Counted from the stretch's first letter, positions 9,176 to 21,130 are shown. The stretch is 64,000 nt of DNA from Xanthomonas hydrangeae (GCA_905142475.1 LR990730.1:3968001-4032000); one strand, 5' to 3'. Numbers and translations are program-made. The notes: generated by a model not told the origin, from the letters alone.

Positions 9176-9906
9176 CCGGCAGCGGCAGTTTCTTCGACCG
9201 GCGCATCCCACAGCGCACGCCCGGCCTTCTTGCGCAACTGCGCCAGACGCGCCTCGTGCGCCTGCGACTCCGAGGCAGTCACCGCCACGCGCGGGCGCGG
9301 CAACAGCAGCGCCGGATCGAAGCTGATCATGCCGTCAGCGTCCTGAGTGCTCTGACCGGCATCGGCGCTGGCAAACCCGATTTCCTCCTGGCCAGACGTC
9401 AGCGCGATATACACATCGGCCAGGATCTGCGCATCGAGCAAGGCGCCGTGCAACTGCCGATGCGAATTATCCACGCCCAGACGTTTGCACAAGGCGTCCA
9501 GGGAATTGCGCTGCCCCGGATAACGCTCGCGCGCCATCATCAAGGTATCCACCACGGTGGCGCGCTCGACGATGCGGCCGTAGTTGTCGCCCAGCAGCGA
9601 CAGTTCGTTGTCCAGAAATCCCAGATCGAACGCAGCGTTGTGGATGATCAGTTCCGCGCCGTCGATGTAGGCCAGGAACTCCTCCACCACATCGGCGAAC
9701 AAGGGCTTGTCGGCCAGGAATTCCAGGGTCAACCCGGTCACTTCCTGCGCGCCGGGTTCGAAGTCGCAATCGGGCTTCAGATAGCGATGGAAGTTGTTGC
9801 CGCTGGGGCGCCGCTCCAGCAGCTCCACTGCACCGATTTCGACGACGCGATTGCCCTTGCGCCATTCCAGGCCGGTGGTTTCGGTATCGAGAATGATCTG
9901 ACGCAT
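9172..9906 (-). CDS. dnaQ: DNA polymerase III epsilon subunit (3'-5' proofreading exonuclease)
   Basis: 244 residues from ATG 9906. Exo I LDTETTGL (Asp7, Glu9), Exo II HNAAFDLGFL and Exo III LHGALLDAQ are all present, giving the DEDDh active site. The C-terminal 50 residues are the linker and alpha-subunit-binding tail. A longer start at 10008 would run into the rnhA coding region. The gene follows rnhA by 19 bases; the rnhA-dnaQ pairing is common in proteobacteria, though often divergent. Confidence 0.95.
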   Translation of the reverse strand: MRQIILDTETTGLEWRKGNRVVEIGAVELLERRPSGNNFHRYLKPDCDFEPGAQEVTGLTLEFLADKPLFADVVEEFLAYIDGAELIIHNAAFDLGFLDNELSLLGDNYGRIVERATVVDTLMMARERYPGQRNSLDALCKRLGVDNSHRQLHGALLDAQILADVYIALTSGQEEIGFASADAGQSTQDADGMISFDPALLLPRPRVAVTASESQAHEARLAQLRKKAGRALWDAPVEETAAAG

Positions 9907-9925
9907 GAATCCTCTTGCTTGTTGC

Positions 9926-10378
9926 TTACGATGTTGCGATGCCAGCGCGCTGAGCGATGGCTTGATCTCGGGCAAGCACGTCGACGCGCTCGTTATCCGG
10001 GTCCCCATTGTGGCCTTTCACCCAACGCCAATCGATGCTGTGACGCTGCGTGGCCGCGTGCAGCCGCTCCCACAGTTCACGATTCTTGACCGGGTCGCCG
10101 CCGGCAGTTTTCCAGCCGCGCCGCACCCAACCGGACATCCATTCGGTGATGCCCTGGCGCACGTATTGCGAGTCGGTATGCAGCACGATCTGGCATGGCT
10201 CGGTGAGCGTCTCCAGCGCCATGATCGCCGCCATCAACTCCATGCGGTTATTGGTGGAGGTGGCTTCGCCGCCGGCCAATTCCTTCTCGCGGCCGTTGTA
10301 ACGCAACAGGGCCGCCCAACCGCCCGGCCCGGGATTGCCGAGGCAGGAGCCGTCGGTATGCACTTCAATTGATTTCAT
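9926..10378 (-). CDS. rnhA: ribonuclease HI
   Basis: 150 residues. Degrades the RNA strand of RNA-DNA hybrids. Active-site carboxylates are in [31 protein letters not shown] and VDVLARDQA (Asp-Glu-Asp-Asp); the basic protrusion [10 protein letters not shown] and the HNGDPDNE loop are also present. Full length for the type 1 enzyme. Upstream of dnaQ on the same strand. Confidence 0.97.
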   Translation of the reverse strand: MKSIEVHTDGSCLGNPGPGGWAALLRYNGREKELAGGEATSTNNRMELMAAIMALETLTEPCQIVLHTDSQYVRQGITEWMSGWVRRGWKTAGGDPVKNRELWERLHAATQRHSIDWRWVKGHNGDPDNERVDVLARDQAIAQRAGIATS

Positions 10379-10409
10379 CAGCTTCTGTTGTTTGGAAAGT
10401 AGTCAGTCG

Positions 10410-11066
10410 TCAAATCGTGGCCACGGGCTGTGGCCAGCGCGAGGGCATCGCGATCGGGGTCGGGCCGATCGAAGCGGCGGCACGCTTTTCCACTTCGAGT
10501 AAATACACCGCGCGCCAGGGTGCGCGGCCAGGGCCGGAGGGGCCACTTCCGGTGCGCCAGATCGGCCCCAGGTAACGTTCCTGGTCCACGCATTGCAGCC
10601 CCGCACGTTGCGCCAGCAACCGCCAGCGATCCGGCCGCAGGGCGACCGGACCACGTCGCGCCCAGCGAAACCGGTAGGGGCTCATCGGATTGAGCGTGAA
10701 CAGCCACAGCCGGCCGCCGGGCATCAGTAGCCGCTCGCATTCGGCCAAAAACTCCGCCGCGCCGCCGACCACCGCATGCTGCACCACGATCGCCTGCAGG
10801 CTCTCGGCCGGCAATGGGAACGGCATCGCGCAACGCGCATCGCCAGCGAAGCGCCCCGCGCTGCGATACAAGCGCAAACCACGCCCCTGCAACGCCTCGC
10901 GCGGCGGCAGGTCGGTGGTTGGCGTCAGCCACAACCAGGGCTGCGACGGACGCGTTTGCAGCGCCGCCAGCGCCACTTGGCGCTCCAGCTGGAGCAGACT
11001 GCGCCCCGCGCCTGTTTCAAACCAGGATGAGACGCCAGCTTGACGGGAGAAGGGCGTGGCAGGCAT
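10410..11066 (-). CDS. class I SAM-dependent methyltransferase
   Basis: 218 residues from ATG 11066. Lacks a textbook GxGxG motif, but [21 protein letters not shown] and [24 protein letters not shown] match the post-I and motif IV-VI region of UbiE/methyltransferase-11-like proteins. Members next to gloB and rnhA are common in gammaproteobacteria; substrate unknown. Its 5' end sits within 15 bases of divergent gloB. Confidence 0.75.
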   Translation of the reverse strand: MPATPFSRQAGVSSWFETGAGRSLLQLERQVALAALQTRPSQPWLWLTPTTDLPPREALQGRGLRLYRSAGRFAGDARCAMPFPLPAESLQAIVVQHAVVGGAAEFLAECERLLMPGGRLWLFTLNPMSPYRFRWARRGPVALRPDRWRLLAQRAGLQCVDQERYLGPIWRTGSGPSGPGRAPWRAVYLLEVEKRAAASIGPTPIAMPSRWPQPVATI

Positions 11067-11078
11067 GGTCCCAATTCT

Positions 11079-11846
11079 ATGCGACTGACCGCCCTGCCCG
11101 CATTCGAAGACAACTACATCTGGGCGCTGGTCGCTGTGGATGGCCGCGCTGTCATCGTCGACCCTGGTCAGGCAGAGCCGGTATTCGCTGCGGCGGAGCG
11201 CGAAGGACTCACTCCCAGCGCCGTGTTGCTCACCCACCACCATGCCGACCACATCGGCGGCGTGGCGGCATTGCAGCAGCGCTGGCCGGACCTGGAACTG
11301 TTCGGCCCTGCCGACGAACGCAGTCCCGCCGATGCCCGCCAGGTTGGACAAGGCGAGCGTTTGACTCTGCTTGGCCTGAGCTTTGAAGTGCTCGAGGTGC
11401 CGGGCCACACCCGCAGCCACATCGCCTTTGTCACCGACGAGCATCTGTTCAGCGGTGATACGCTGTTCAGCCTAGGCTGTGGGCGGATGTTCGAAGGTAC
11501 CGCTCCTCAGATGTTCGACTCATTGCAGCGCCTGGCCTCTTTGCCTGGCGAAACGCTTGTGTGTTGCGGCCACGAATATACGTTGGCCAACGCGTCCTTC
11601 GCGCTGCACGTCGATCCCACCAACGCTGCCTTGCAGCGCCGTCAACAGGAAGCCCAGGCCATGCGTCAAGCAGCCCGTCCTACCCTGCCGATTTCGCTCA
11701 AGAGTGAACTGGCCACCAACCCTTTTCTCCGTACCAGCAGTCCCGAGATTCGCGCCGCAGTCGCAGCGCGCGCATCTGCCGCACTTTCCTCTGATGTAGA
11801 TGTTTTCGCCGAACTTCGGCGCTGGAAAGACGAATTTCGCGCATGA
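11079..11846 (+). CDS. gloB: hydroxyacylglutathione hydrolase (glyoxalase II)
   Basis: 255 residues from ATG 11079. Hydrolyses S-lactoylglutathione to lactate and glutathione. [15 protein letters not shown], metal-binding [10 protein letters not shown] (residues 52-60), [26 protein letters not shown] and [10 protein letters not shown] are the glyoxalase II set. The C-terminal helical glutathione-binding domain is complete. Overlaps the start of the next gene by 4 bases. Confidence 0.95.
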   Translation: MRLTALPAFEDNYIWALVAVDGRAVIVDPGQAEPVFAAAEREGLTPSAVLLTHHHADHIGGVAALQQRWPDLELFGPADERSPADARQVGQGERLTLLGLSFEVLEVPGHTRSHIAFVTDEHLFSGDTLFSLGCGRMFEGTAPQMFDSLQRLASLPGETLVCCGHEYTLANASFALHVDPTNAALQRRQQEAQAMRQAARPTLPISLKSELATNPFLRTSSPEIRAAVAARASAALSSDVDVFAELRRWKDEFRA

Positions 11847-13021
11847 GGCGCTTGCTTTTGGCAGCTTTGGCCGCCTGTGCGGCCATTGCACCGGCAGCCG
11901 CATCGCCCGTCGACGCAAGCCGCACCACACCCACAGCCAGCGCGACGACGCCGCCAGCCGCACCCAGCCTGCGCAATGGTCAGGACATCTTTTCGTCGTT
12001 TCTGGACGGGCGTGCAGATCCAGGCTGCGATAGCGAGCACAGCGACACGCGTTGGGAACAGCACTTCTCACGTGCACCGGCCCGCCTGGCCGACGATGCA
12101 CAAGATGTCCTGCCGCTGTTCGGCTACGTGGTCGACGAGTTGCGCAAGGCCGACATGCCGACCGAGTTTGCGCTGATTCCTTTTGTGGAAAGCGGCTACC
12201 GCCCGGGCGCCCGCAATGGCAGCGGGCCGGCCGGCTTGTGGCAGTTCATCGCCACCACTGCGCGCAATCACCATGTGCCGGTTGGCGCGCAATACGACGG
12301 CCGCCTCTCTGCAGTGGATTCCACCACCGCTGCGGTGCGTTATCTCAAGACGCTTTACGGCATGTTCGGCGGCGATTGGCGCCTGGCGCTGATGGCCTAC
12401 AACGCTGGCGAGTACCGTGTGCTGCAGGCGATGCGCACGGCCGGCATGAACGCGCAGAACGCGCGTCCGTCCGAGCTGCCCGGCATGTCCAAGGTCACCT
12501 ACGAGTATGTGGAAAAGCTGCACGCGCTCGCCTGTGTGCTCGACCACGCGCAACAGCAAGGCAACCTGCTGACCTCGCTCGACCGCCCGGTTCCGGTACT
12601 GACCGAACACGCATTGCCGGATGGCACCAGCCTCAACGCCTGGGCCGGACAGCGCGCCATCGAGCCGCAACTGCTCGCCCGGCTGAATCCGGCATTGGCC
12701 AGCGCACGTGCTGCGCCAAGTGGTGTGCATGTACTTGCCCCAGTCGCAGCAGCGCAGCCAGGCTCGGCCGGTGCCGTCGTCGCATCCGCTGATGTGGGCA
12801 GGATTGCCGAGACCAACGATGCCGCGCCTACGGTGGTCGCCACGACTGCCAGGACGTCGAACGCGCAAGCGCGTACGCATACGGTGCGTAACGGCGAGTC
12901 CGCCTGGGCCATTGCGCGCCGCTACGGCGTGACTGTGGCGACGTTGCTCGCCAGCAATGGGCTGGACAAGCGTGCGGTGCTGAAGCCAGGCATGGTGCTG
13001 TCGTTCGACGACAGGCCTTAA
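11843..13021 (+). CDS. membrane-bound-type lytic transglycosylase with LysM domain (MltD-like)
   Basis: 392 residues. Signal peptide [23 protein letters not shown] (GH23) domain about residues 85-230 with catalytic Glu in [11 protein letters not shown], then GPAGLWQF and [11 protein letters not shown]. An Ala-rich linker leads to a single LysM near the C-terminus ([19 protein letters not shown]). Cleaves murein glycan strands in the periplasm. E. coli MltD has two LysM; one is seen here. Coupled to gloB by a 4-base overlap. Confidence 0.88.
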   Translation: MRRLLLAALAACAAIAPAAASPVDASRTTPTASATTPPAAPSLRNGQDIFSSFLDGRADPGCDSEHSDTRWEQHFSRAPARLADDAQDVLPLFGYVVDELRKADMPTEFALIPFVESGYRPGARNGSGPAGLWQFIATTARNHHVPVGAQYDGRLSAVDSTTAAVRYLKTLYGMFGGDWRLALMAYNAGEYRVLQAMRTAGMNAQNARPSELPGMSKVTYEYVEKLHALACVLDHAQQQGNLLTSLDRPVPVLTEHALPDGTSLNAWAGQRAIEPQLLARLNPALASARAAPSGVHVLAPVAAAQPGSAGAVVASADVGRIAETNDAAPTVVATTARTSNAQARTHTVRNGESAWAIARRYGVTVATLLASNGLDKRAVLKPGMVLSFDDRP

Positions 13022-13404
13022 GCCAACCTACGTATTGGTCCACTTGGTCCACTTGGTCCGCAGCGATATCGCGCCTGCCACCGTCGCTCGCATGACGTTC
13101 TAGACAGCCAGCATCAGCGTGAGCAAGGACTGCATGGCGTTGCAGTTGCTGCGCGCTTGAATGCCCGGGCGAGCTGCCGGCGACACAGCAGGCGTGTTGA
13201 AATAATCGAACGGCAGTGGCCCACCCCACTCAATCGACTGCGAACTGCGTGGCCACGCGCGCTCGTCAGGATGTGGGCAGCCTTGGAGAGCAGTCTTTCC
13301 GGCGCTCTTGAAAAATCAGATACCACATCGATGCCGAAGACATCGGCCTAATACGTCAAACGCACCTACAAGGCCTCAGCCCTCACGGCATGGCACAGAT
13401 ACCC
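13022..13404. other. intergenic with a short direct repeat
   Basis: No supported gene in about 380 bases. Positions 13035-13058 hold TTGGTCCAC repeated in tandem (two full copies and a partial third, 9-base period). Remaining short frames look random. Confidence 0.4.
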
Positions 13405-13433
13405 CAAAGAAAAAGCCCGGTCACCCGGGCTTT
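13405..13433 (-). terminator. intrinsic terminator after ppiD
   Basis: Perfect stem AAAGCCCGG/CCGGGCTTT with a 4-base loop; the minus strand continues TTTTTCTTT. Lies 30 bases beyond the ppiD stop. Also T-rich on the plus side, so it may act in both directions. Confidence 0.85.
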
Positions 13434-13462
13434 CTCGTCTTCACCAGCTTAAGAAGGCAGCC

Positions 13463-15433
13463 TTACAGCTGCGCCTCCTCGATCTGGATCTTGTAGCGCT
13501 TGCGCATTTCCTTGACGTACGCCTGCGCCGCGTTATTCCCGTCGATCTGGCTCAACTGCTCGCGCAGCATGGTCTGCTGCTCGGCCGGCATCTGCTTCAG
13601 GTCGCCTGGCGTGGCCTTGGCGATGACGAAGACCGCAAAGCGCCCGCCGTCCAGCTCCACCTTGCCCACCGACGGCTTGCCTTCGGTCGGGCGCGGCGCG
13701 CTGAAGATGGCACGGTTTGCCGCCGGTGTCGGGATCGGCGCGGTGCGCGGCAGGCCCGGGATCGGCTGCACCTGCAGCTTCTCGCTGGCCGCCAGCGCCT
13801 GCAACGTTTCGCCCTTCTGCACACGCGCCAACAGGGCATCGGCAGCAGCAGCAGCCGCCTTCTCGGTGCGGTCGGCATGGATCGCCGCGATCACCTTGTC
13901 GCGCACCTTGTCCAACGGCAACGCCTGCTCGGCGCTGTGATTGGTCACCCGCAACACCACACTGTGACTGGGCGCAATGGTGATCGGGTCGCTCACCGTG
14001 CCGTCCTGCACCAGCGTCTCGGAGAATGCCGAACGCAGCACCGCAGGATTGGCGGCGATACCACTGGCATCGGCACGCGAGAACGGGCCCAGCGTCTGCA
14101 CCGGCAGACCGACCTGCTTGGCCGCTGGCTCCAACGCGGTGGGATTCTTGTAGACCTGATCCACCAACTTGCCGCTCACATCGGCAAACGCCTTGTCGGC
14201 ATCGGCCTTGAGCTGCTCGGCAGCGAGCTGATCGCGCACCTGCTCGAACGACTTGCCCTGTCCGCCCTTGACCTCGCGCAGCTGGATCACGTGGTAACCG
14301 AACTCGCTCTTGATCGGGCCGACCACATCGCCAGCCTTCATTGCGAACAACGCGTCTTCGAACGGCTTGACCATCGTGCCCTTCTCGACCCAACCCAGAT
14401 CGCCACCAGCCCCCTTGGAGCCCGGATCCTGCGAGTTGGCCTTCGCCAATGCAGCGAAATCGGCGCCCGGCTGCTTGGCTTCTGCGGCGAGCTTGGCCGC
14501 CTTCGCTTCGGCAGCCTTCTGCGCGGCGGGGTCGCTGCCAGCGCTGATCAGGATGTGCGAAGTCAGACGCTGGTCCGGCTCGACAAAGCGGCCCTTTTCT
14601 TCTTCATAGCGCTTGCGCAAGGTCGCCTCGTCGGCGGCGGTCGCCGGCGGCAACTTGGCCGCATTGATCTCCACGTACTCGATCGTCACGGTCTCCGGCT
14701 GACGGAAATCCTGCGTATGCCCGTCGTACCACTGCTTGATCTGCGCATCGCTGACCGGCGCGGTATCGGCGGCCGGTGGCGGCAGCATTGCCAGCTCCAC
14801 GTCGCGCGTTTCGCCCATCAGCTTGAGCAGGCGCTCGAACTCGGCCTTGGTCGCAAAGCCCGACTCGGCAATCGCCTGCGGAATCACCGACTGCTGCAAG
14901 CTGTCGCGCACCAATGCATCGAACTGCGCCGGCGTACGCGGTGGCGTGCCTTGTGCGAGTGCGGCGCGGTACTGGTCGGGGCTGAATTTGCCATCGACCT
15001 GGAACGCCTGAATGCCGGTGATGTAATCGCGCACCGTCGCATCGCCGATCACGATGCCGGCATCTTCGGCGCCCAGACGCACGACCTGCTCGTCAACCAG
15101 TTGATCGAGCACCTGCAGCTTGTTTTCGCGGGATTCGAACGTACGCGGGTCGAAATTCTCGCCCTGGCGCTGACGCTCCTGCATACGCGCCTGCTCGAAG
15201 CGTGCGCGAAAATCCTGCGTGCTGATTTCATGGTGCTGCCACAGCAGCGACACCGGCCACCAGGAAGGTGCCGATTTCCACCACGTTGGCGGCGCCTGCA
15301 CCTTGGCCACGTTGTTGGCGCCAATGCCGCCGAGGTAGCTGTTGTCGATGACGAACAGGAACGGAATCATCAGCAACCCCAGAATGGCGGTAGCGATCCA
15401 GCCTGATGTCTTGTCGCGAAGTTTCTGCAGCAT
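13463..15433 (-). CDS. ppiD: periplasmic folding chaperone / peptidyl-prolyl isomerase PpiD
   Basis: 656 residues from ATG 15433. Inner-membrane-anchored chaperone near the Sec translocon. MLQKLRDKTSGWIATAILGL... forms the single N-terminal membrane segment (residues 12-34); the SurA-like N-domain follows; a parvulin (PpiC) domain at about residues 280-390 contains SHILIS, DLGWV and FGYHVIQL; a long C-terminal domain completes it. E. coli PpiD is about 620 residues. In E. coli also it is next to hupB and lon. Confidence 0.93.
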   Translation of the reverse strand: MLQKLRDKTSGWIATAILGLLMIPFLFVIDNSYLGGIGANNVAKVQAPPTWWKSAPSWWPVSLLWQHHEISTQDFRARFEQARMQERQRQGENFDPRTFESRENKLQVLDQLVDEQVVRLGAEDAGIVIGDATVRDYITGIQAFQVDGKFSPDQYRAALAQGTPPRTPAQFDALVRDSLQQSVIPQAIAESGFATKAEFERLLKLMGETRDVELAMLPPPAADTAPVSDAQIKQWYDGHTQDFRQPETVTIEYVEINAAKLPPATAADEATLRKRYEEEKGRFVEPDQRLTSHILISAGSDPAAQKAAEAKAAKLAAEAKQPGADFAALAKANSQDPGSKGAGGDLGWVEKGTMVKPFEDALFAMKAGDVVGPIKSEFGYHVIQLREVKGGQGKSFEQVRDQLAAEQLKADADKAFADVSGKLVDQVYKNPTALEPAAKQVGLPVQTLGPFSRADASGIAANPAVLRSAFSETLVQDGTVSDPITIAPSHSVVLRVTNHSAEQALPLDKVRDKVIAAIHADRTEKAAAAAADALLARVQKGETLQALAASEKLQVQPIPGLPRTAPIPTPAANRAIFSAPRPTEGKPSVGKVELDGGRFAVFVIAKATPGDLKQMPAEQQTMLREQLSQIDGNNAAQAYVKEMRKRYKIQIEEAQL

Positions 15434-15555
15434 TGGCAAATCACGGCCTGTGGGCGAGCCGCGCAGTGTAACGCGCTTGGCGCCGAGCACCCAGCCCAAT
15501 GCTCCACGCCATCGGCCGCGATGCGCTAGTAAACGCGCAACCTCGGGCAATGCTG

Positions 15556-15592
15556 CAAAAAAAAGCCCCCGGCGCAAGGCCGAGGGCTTTCG
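15556..15592 (-). terminator. intrinsic terminator after the first tRNA-Asp copy
   Basis: GAAAGCCCTCGGCC...GGGGGCTTTTTTTT on the minus strand immediately 3' of the tRNA at 15599. Confidence 0.85.
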
Positions 15593-15598
15593 TATAAC

Positions 15599-15675
15599 TG
15601 GCGGAGCGGACGGGACTCGAACCCGCGACCTCCGGCGTGACAGGCCAGCATTCTAACCAGCTGAACTACCGCTCC
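15599..15675 (-). tRNA. tRNA-Asp (GTC)
   Basis: 77 bases with encoded CCA. Anticodon loop CTGTCAC gives GTC; D-arm TAGTTCAGCTGGTTAGA; T-loop GGTTCGAGTCC. Identical to the copy at 15770. Confidence 0.97.
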
Positions 15676-15729
15676 GCTTTAAACTTGGACTTCTTTCTCC
15701 GCATCATTCGCAATGCGAATGCTGTGGAG

Positions 15730-15760
15730 AAAACGAAGCCCCCAATTGCTCAGGGGCTTC
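15730..15760 (-). terminator. intrinsic terminator after the second tRNA-Asp copy
   Basis: Minus strand GAAGCCCC...GGGGCTTC followed by GTTTTC, between the two tRNA-Asp genes. Confidence 0.7.
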
Positions 15761-15769
15761 GGGTGTAAC

Positions 15770-15846
15770 TGGCGGAGCGGACGGGACTCGAACCCGCGAC
15801 CTCCGGCGTGACAGGCCAGCATTCTAACCAGCTGAACTACCGCTCC
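15770..15846 (-). tRNA. tRNA-Asp (GTC), second copy
   Basis: Same 77-base sequence as 15599-15675, so a tandem duplication with a spacer of about 95 bases. Confidence 0.97.
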
Positions 15847-15874
15847 GCACTTGAAACGTTTGCCTGGTGCTTAA

Positions 15875-15949
15875 TGGTGGGTGCTGAGGGTTTCGAACCC
15901 CCGACCCTCTCCGTGTAAGGGAGACGCTCTACCGCTGAGCTAAGCACCC
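15875..15949 (-). tRNA. tRNA-Val (TAC)
   Basis: 75 bases with encoded CCA; acceptor GGGTGCT/AGCACCC, anticodon loop CTTACAC giving TAC. Lies between hupB and the tRNA-Asp genes and is probably co-transcribed with them. Confidence 0.97.
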
Positions 15950-15960
15950 TAGCGAGTCGA

Positions 15961-16233
15961 TTAGTTTACTGCATCCTTCAGGGCTTTGCCAGCCTTGAAC
16001 GCAGGATTCTTCGAAGCCGCGATCTTGATGCTGTCGCCGGTCTTCGGATTGCGGCCGGTGCGCTCAGCGCGCTCGCGGACCTGGAAGGTGCCAAAGCCGA
16101 CGAGGGTGACGGCTTCGCCCTTCTTCAGTGCCTTGGTGATTTCGCTCACAACCGCGTCGACAGCACGGCCAGCTTCAGCCTTGGAGATGTCAGCGGCAGC
16201 GGCAACGCCATCGATCAATTCGGTTTTATTCAT
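15961..16233 (-). CDS. hupB: nucleoid-associated protein HU-beta
   Basis: 90 residues from ATG 16233, preceded by [45 protein letters not shown] and [14 protein letters not shown] are the HU dimerisation helix and the beta-arm with its Pro tip. Binds DNA without sequence specificity and bends it. Lies downstream of lon and upstream of the tRNA cluster, as hupB lies after lon in E. coli. Confidence 0.96.
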   Translation of the reverse strand: MNKTELIDGVAAAADISKAEAGRAVDAVVSEITKALKKGEAVTLVGFGTFQVRERAERTGRNPKTGDSIKIAASKNPAFKAGKALKDAVN

Positions 16234-16385
16234 TCTTGAAACTCCCTTTGCGGCAGATGCCGCGGAATCGACAATCGGCGCTCTTGCCGTTAGCGAAGAA
16301 CCCGACACAAGTGGTATCGCGTGACGCATCACAATTTGCCGCGCCCACGAGTCGTGCATTTATACCAGCGCCCCCAACCGCACGC

Positions 16386-16420
16386 AAGCCAAAACCCAAT
16401 AACGACGCGGGTTTTGGCTT
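16386..16420. repeat. 12-bp perfect inverted repeat between lon and hupB
   Basis: AAGCCAAAACCC and GGGTTTTGGCTT separated by 11 bases, 28 bases beyond the lon stop. No U-run on the minus side, so a weak lon terminator or processing hairpin; the hupB promoter must lie downstream of it. Confidence 0.55.
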
Positions 16421-16447
16421 GTTTTGCCTGGGTTTAGACAAGCGCTT

Positions 16448-18919
16448 TTAGTGCTTGACGCGGGTACCCGGAGTAGTGCGGGACTTGCCGCGTACAGCGA
16501 CGCGCGAGGCGGTCTTGCGGGCCTTCTCCTTGCCCGCCTTCTTTGGTGCCAGCGGACGTTCCAGTGCAAGATCCAGCACTTCGTCGATCCACTTGACCGG
16601 CACGATCTTCAGATCGCGCGTCACGTTGGCAGGAATGTCGGCAAGATCCTTGCGATTCTCGTCGGGGATCAACACGGTGCGGATGCCGCCGCGCAAGGCA
16701 GCCAGCAACTTTTCCTTCAACCCACCGATCGCCGAAACACGACCACGCAAGGTGATCTCGCCGGTCATCGCCACATCGGCGCGGATCGGCACCTTGGTCA
16801 GCACCGACACCAGCGAGGTCACCATCGCGATACCTGCGCTAGGACCGTCCTTCGGTGTGGCGCCATCGGGCACGTGCACGTGCACGTCCTGCTTCTGCAG
16901 GAAGTCCACATCGATGCCGAGTCGCTCGGCGCGCGAACGCACCACCGACAACGCAGCCGATGCCGATTCCTTCATGACGTTGCCGAGCTGACCGGTGAGG
17001 ATCAGATTGCCCTTACCCGGCACCAGTGTGGATTCGACCTGCAGCAACTCGCCGCCGACTTCGGTCCATGCCAGACCGGTGACCAGGCCGATCTCGTTCT
17101 CTTCTTCGGCGCGCCCGAAATCGAAACGGCGCACACCCAGGTACTTGTCGAGATTCTTCGAGTTCACAACGACCAGGGCCTTGGGCTTGCCCTTCTTGGC
17201 GACGAGCTTTTTCGCCGCCGGCTGCGGACCGGCAAGCGCGATTTCCTTGACCACCTTGCGGCAGATCTTGGCGACTTCACGCTCGAGGTTACGCACACCC
17301 GATTCGCGCGTGTAATAGCGCACGATGTCCTGGATCGCGTCGCTGCCGATCTCGATCTCTTCCGGCTTCAAGCCGTTGGCCTTGATCTGCTTGGGCACCA
17401 GATAGCGCATGGCGATGTTGAGCTTCTCGTCCTCGGTATAGCCGGGGATGCGGATCACTTCCATGCGGTCCAGCAACGGACCGGGGATGTTGAGCGAGTT
17501 GGAGGTGGCGACGAACATCACCTCCGACAGATCCAGATCGACTTCCAGATAGTGGTCGTTGAAGGAATTGTTCTGTTCGGGATCGAGTACTTCCAGCAAC
17601 GCCGCCGACGGGTCGCCACGGAAATCCATCGACATCTTGTCGATCTCATCGAGCAGGAACAGCGGATTCTTGCTGCCCACCTTGTTGAGGTTCTGCACCA
17701 GCCGGCCCGGCATCGACCCCACATAGGTGCGGCGATGGCCACGGATCTCGGCTTCGTCGCGGATACCGCCCAGGCTCATGCGCACGAACTTGCGGTTGGT
17801 CGCCTTGGCGATCGACTGCCCGAGCGAGGTCTTGCCCACGCCGGGCGGCCCCACCAGGCACAGGATCGGCCCCTTCATCTGCTTCACGCGCGACTGCACG
17901 GCCAAGTACTCGAGGATGCGTTCCTTGACCTTGTCCAGACCGTAGTGATCGGCGTCCAGTGTGTCCTGCGCAGCCTTCAGATCCTTGCGCACCTTGGAAC
18001 GCTTCTTCCACGGCACACCCAACAACCAGTCCAGATAGTTGCGCACCACGGCCGCCTCGGCGGACATCGGCGACATCTGCTTGAGCTTGTTGAGCTCGGC
18101 CTTTGCCTTGGTCTCGACCGGCTTGGGCATGCCCGCCTCGGCGATCTTGCGGGCGATTTCTTCCAGTTCGCCCGGCGCGTCGTCCAGATCGCCCAGCTCC
18201 TTCTGGATCGCCTTCATCTGTTCGTTGAGGTAGTACTCGCGCTGGCTCTTCTCCATCTGCGACTTGACGCGGCCGCGGATGCGCTTTTCCAGCTGCTGCA
18301 CGTCGATCTCACCGTCCACCAGGCCGACCAGCAACTCCAGGCGCTCGCCGATTTCGGTGATCTCCAGCAGGCGCTGCTTGTCGGCAAGACGCACGCCAAT
18401 ATGCGCGGCAATGGTGTCGGCCAGACGGCCCGGCTCATCGATACCGGCCAGGGTCTGCAACAACTCCGGCGGCAGCTTGCGATTGGTCTTGACGTATTGC
18501 TCGAACAACGACATCAGCGATCGCGCGATCGCCTCAAGTTCGCGCGGCTCGCGCGCATCGCTGGCTTCGACTTCGATGCCCTGCCCCTGCAGCGCGCCGT
18601 CCAACTCGACGACCTTGTCGACGGTGACCCGCGACAGCCCTTCGACCAGCACCTTGATGGTGCCATCGGGCAGCTTGAGCAACTGCAACACCTGCGCCAG
18701 CGTGCCGACGGTATAGAGATCGGTTGCGGTCGGGTCGTCGGTCTCGGCCGACTTCTGCGCCACCAGCAGGATGCGCTTGTCGGCCTCCATGGCTTTTTCC
18801 AGCGCGCGCATCGACTTGTCGCGGCCGACGAACAGCGGAATCACCATGTGCGGAAACACCACCACGTCGCGCAGCGGCAACACTGGCAGATCGAGAACTT
18901 CTGGTTGGGACTGGGCCAT
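16448..18919 (-). CDS. lon: ATP-dependent protease La (Lon)
   Basis: 823 residues from ATG 18919 (E. coli 784). Degrades damaged and regulatory proteins. N-terminal LAN domain starts [21 protein letters not shown]; Walker A GPPGVGKT near residue 360, Walker [10 protein letters not shown] near 420; catalytic Ser in [10 protein letters not shown] near 690 and Lys in [10 protein letters not shown] near 734. The C-terminus carries an extra basic tail ([14 protein letters not shown]) beyond the usual end. Its ATG is only about 34 bases from the T-run of the clpX terminator, so its promoter must overlap that terminator. Confidence 0.97.
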   Translation of the reverse strand: MAQSQPEVLDLPVLPLRDVVVFPHMVIPLFVGRDKSMRALEKAMEADKRILLVAQKSAETDDPTATDLYTVGTLAQVLQLLKLPDGTIKVLVEGLSRVTVDKVVELDGALQGQGIEVEASDAREPRELEAIARSLMSLFEQYVKTNRKLPPELLQTLAGIDEPGRLADTIAAHIGVRLADKQRLLEITEIGERLELLVGLVDGEIDVQQLEKRIRGRVKSQMEKSQREYYLNEQMKAIQKELGDLDDAPGELEEIARKIAEAGMPKPVETKAKAELNKLKQMSPMSAEAAVVRNYLDWLLGVPWKKRSKVRKDLKAAQDTLDADHYGLDKVKERILEYLAVQSRVKQMKGPILCLVGPPGVGKTSLGQSIAKATNRKFVRMSLGGIRDEAEIRGHRRTYVGSMPGRLVQNLNKVGSKNPLFLLDEIDKMSMDFRGDPSAALLEVLDPEQNNSFNDHYLEVDLDLSEVMFVATSNSLNIPGPLLDRMEVIRIPGYTEDEKLNIAMRYLVPKQIKANGLKPEEIEIGSDAIQDIVRYYTRESGVRNLEREVAKICRKVVKEIALAGPQPAAKKLVAKKGKPKALVVVNSKNLDKYLGVRRFDFGRAEEENEIGLVTGLAWTEVGGELLQVESTLVPGKGNLILTGQLGNVMKESASAALSVVRSRAERLGIDVDFLQKQDVHVHVPDGATPKDGPSAGIAMVTSLVSVLTKVPIRADVAMTGEITLRGRVSAIGGLKEKLLAALRGGIRTVLIPDENRKDLADIPANVTRDLKIVPVKWIDEVLDLALERPLAPKKAGKEKARKTASRVAVRGKSRTTPGTRVKH

Positions 18920-18952
18920 GGGGCGCTCCGCTGGAATCGGGAAATAGGGCGT

Positions 18953-18988
18953 AAAAAAAGCCGATGGCCCCGTTATGGGGCCATCGGC
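18953..18988 (-). terminator. intrinsic terminator of clpX
   Basis: Minus strand: 12-bp perfect stem GCCGATGGCCCC/GGGGCCATCGGC with a 5-base loop, then TTTTTTT. Strong terminator between clpX and lon. Confidence 0.9.
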
Positions 18989-19001
18989 GAGGTCTTGCAA
19001 G
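18973..19001 (-). promoter_or_regulatory. candidate sigma32 heat-shock promoter of lon, nested in the clpX terminator
   Basis: Minus strand CTTGCAA (19001-18995), 14-base spacer, CCCCATAA (18980-18973). Consensus is CTTGAA, about 14 bases, CCCCATNT. The -10 spans the loop and arm of the terminator hairpin; start would be near 18966, so the lon mRNA would lack the complete hairpin. Inferred from sequence only. Confidence 0.5.
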
Positions 19002-19062
19002 TAGCGGTCGGAAACCCTTTATCCGCGAGCGAGGCCGAGGCCTGGAGAGGCGGCATCGGGCC

Positions 19063-20349
<1,287 letters not shown>

Positions 20350-20473
20350 GCTTCTGTTACCCAGTTACCCCACCCGATGCACGGGGGTTCGATTTCGAGA
20401 ATAGCACAGGGCCGAGAGGACATCCGTCCAGCCCGACCCTGCCGTTTTTCCTGCAATTTCAGGCATCTGGCGA

Positions 20474-21100
20474 TCAGGACGGCTGGATCGACTCTTCCGG
20501 ACGACGCTCCAGCACCTGATCGACCAGGCCATAGGCCTGCGCATCGACCGCGCTCTTGAAATTGTCGCGCTCGGTATCGCGCCCGATGGTTTCCAGCGAC
20601 TGGCCGGTGTGCTTGGCCAGGATCTCGTTCAAGCGCGAACGCAGCGTCAGGATCTCGCGCGCATGGATGTCGATATCGGTTGCCTGACCCTGGAAGCCGC
20701 CCAGCGGCTGATGGATCATCACGCGCGAGTTCGGCAGCGCATAGCGCTTGCCGGCCGCGCCCGATGCCAGCAGCAGCGCGCCCATCGATGCGGCCTGGCC
20801 GACGCAGATGGTGCTCACGTCCGGCTTGATGTACTGCATGGTGTCGTAGATCGCCATACCGGCGGTGACCACGCCACCGGGCGAGTTGATGTAGATGCTG
20901 ATGTCCTTTTCCGGGTTATCCGCTTCCAGGAACAGCAGCTGCGCCACGATCACGTTGGCCATGTGGTCGTCGATCGGACCGACCAGGAAAATCAGACGCT
21001 CCTTCAGCAGACGCGAGTAGATGTCGTACGCACGCTCGCCGCGGCTGGTCTGTTCGACCACCATCGGGACGAGGTTCAAGGCTCTAGTTACATTGTCCAC
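20474..21100 (-). CDS. clpP: ATP-dependent Clp protease proteolytic subunit ClpP
   Basis: 208 residues from a GTG at 21100, with an AGGAG 11 bases upstream. The frame stays open further upstream through the repeat array but that part is not ClpP-like. Serine protease triad: Ser105 in [10 protein letters not shown], His130 in MIHQPLGG, Asp179 in ERDNF. Forms the tetradecameric chamber for ClpX. Sits between tig and clpX, the usual proteobacterial order. Confidence 0.95.
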   Translation of the reverse strand: MDNVTRALNLVPMVVEQTSRGERAYDIYSRLLKERLIFLVGPIDDHMANVIVAQLLFLEADNPEKDISIYINSPGGVVTAGMAIYDTMQYIKPDVSTICVGQAASMGALLLASGAAGKRYALPNSRVMIHQPLGGFQGQATDIDIHAREILTLRSRLNEILAKHTGQSLETIGRDTERDNFKSAVDAQAYGLVDQVLERRPEESIQPS

Positions 21101-21130
21101 GCGAGGGGAATCTCCTGTGTCTATTAGTTG

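Noticed and set aside
13877..15406. 509-codon open frame on the plus strand
   Set aside because: Antisense of ppiD, which has clear domains.
15599..15846. tRNA-Asp duplication as an attachment site
   Set aside because: Both copies are complete, with only a terminator between them; a plain tandem duplication.
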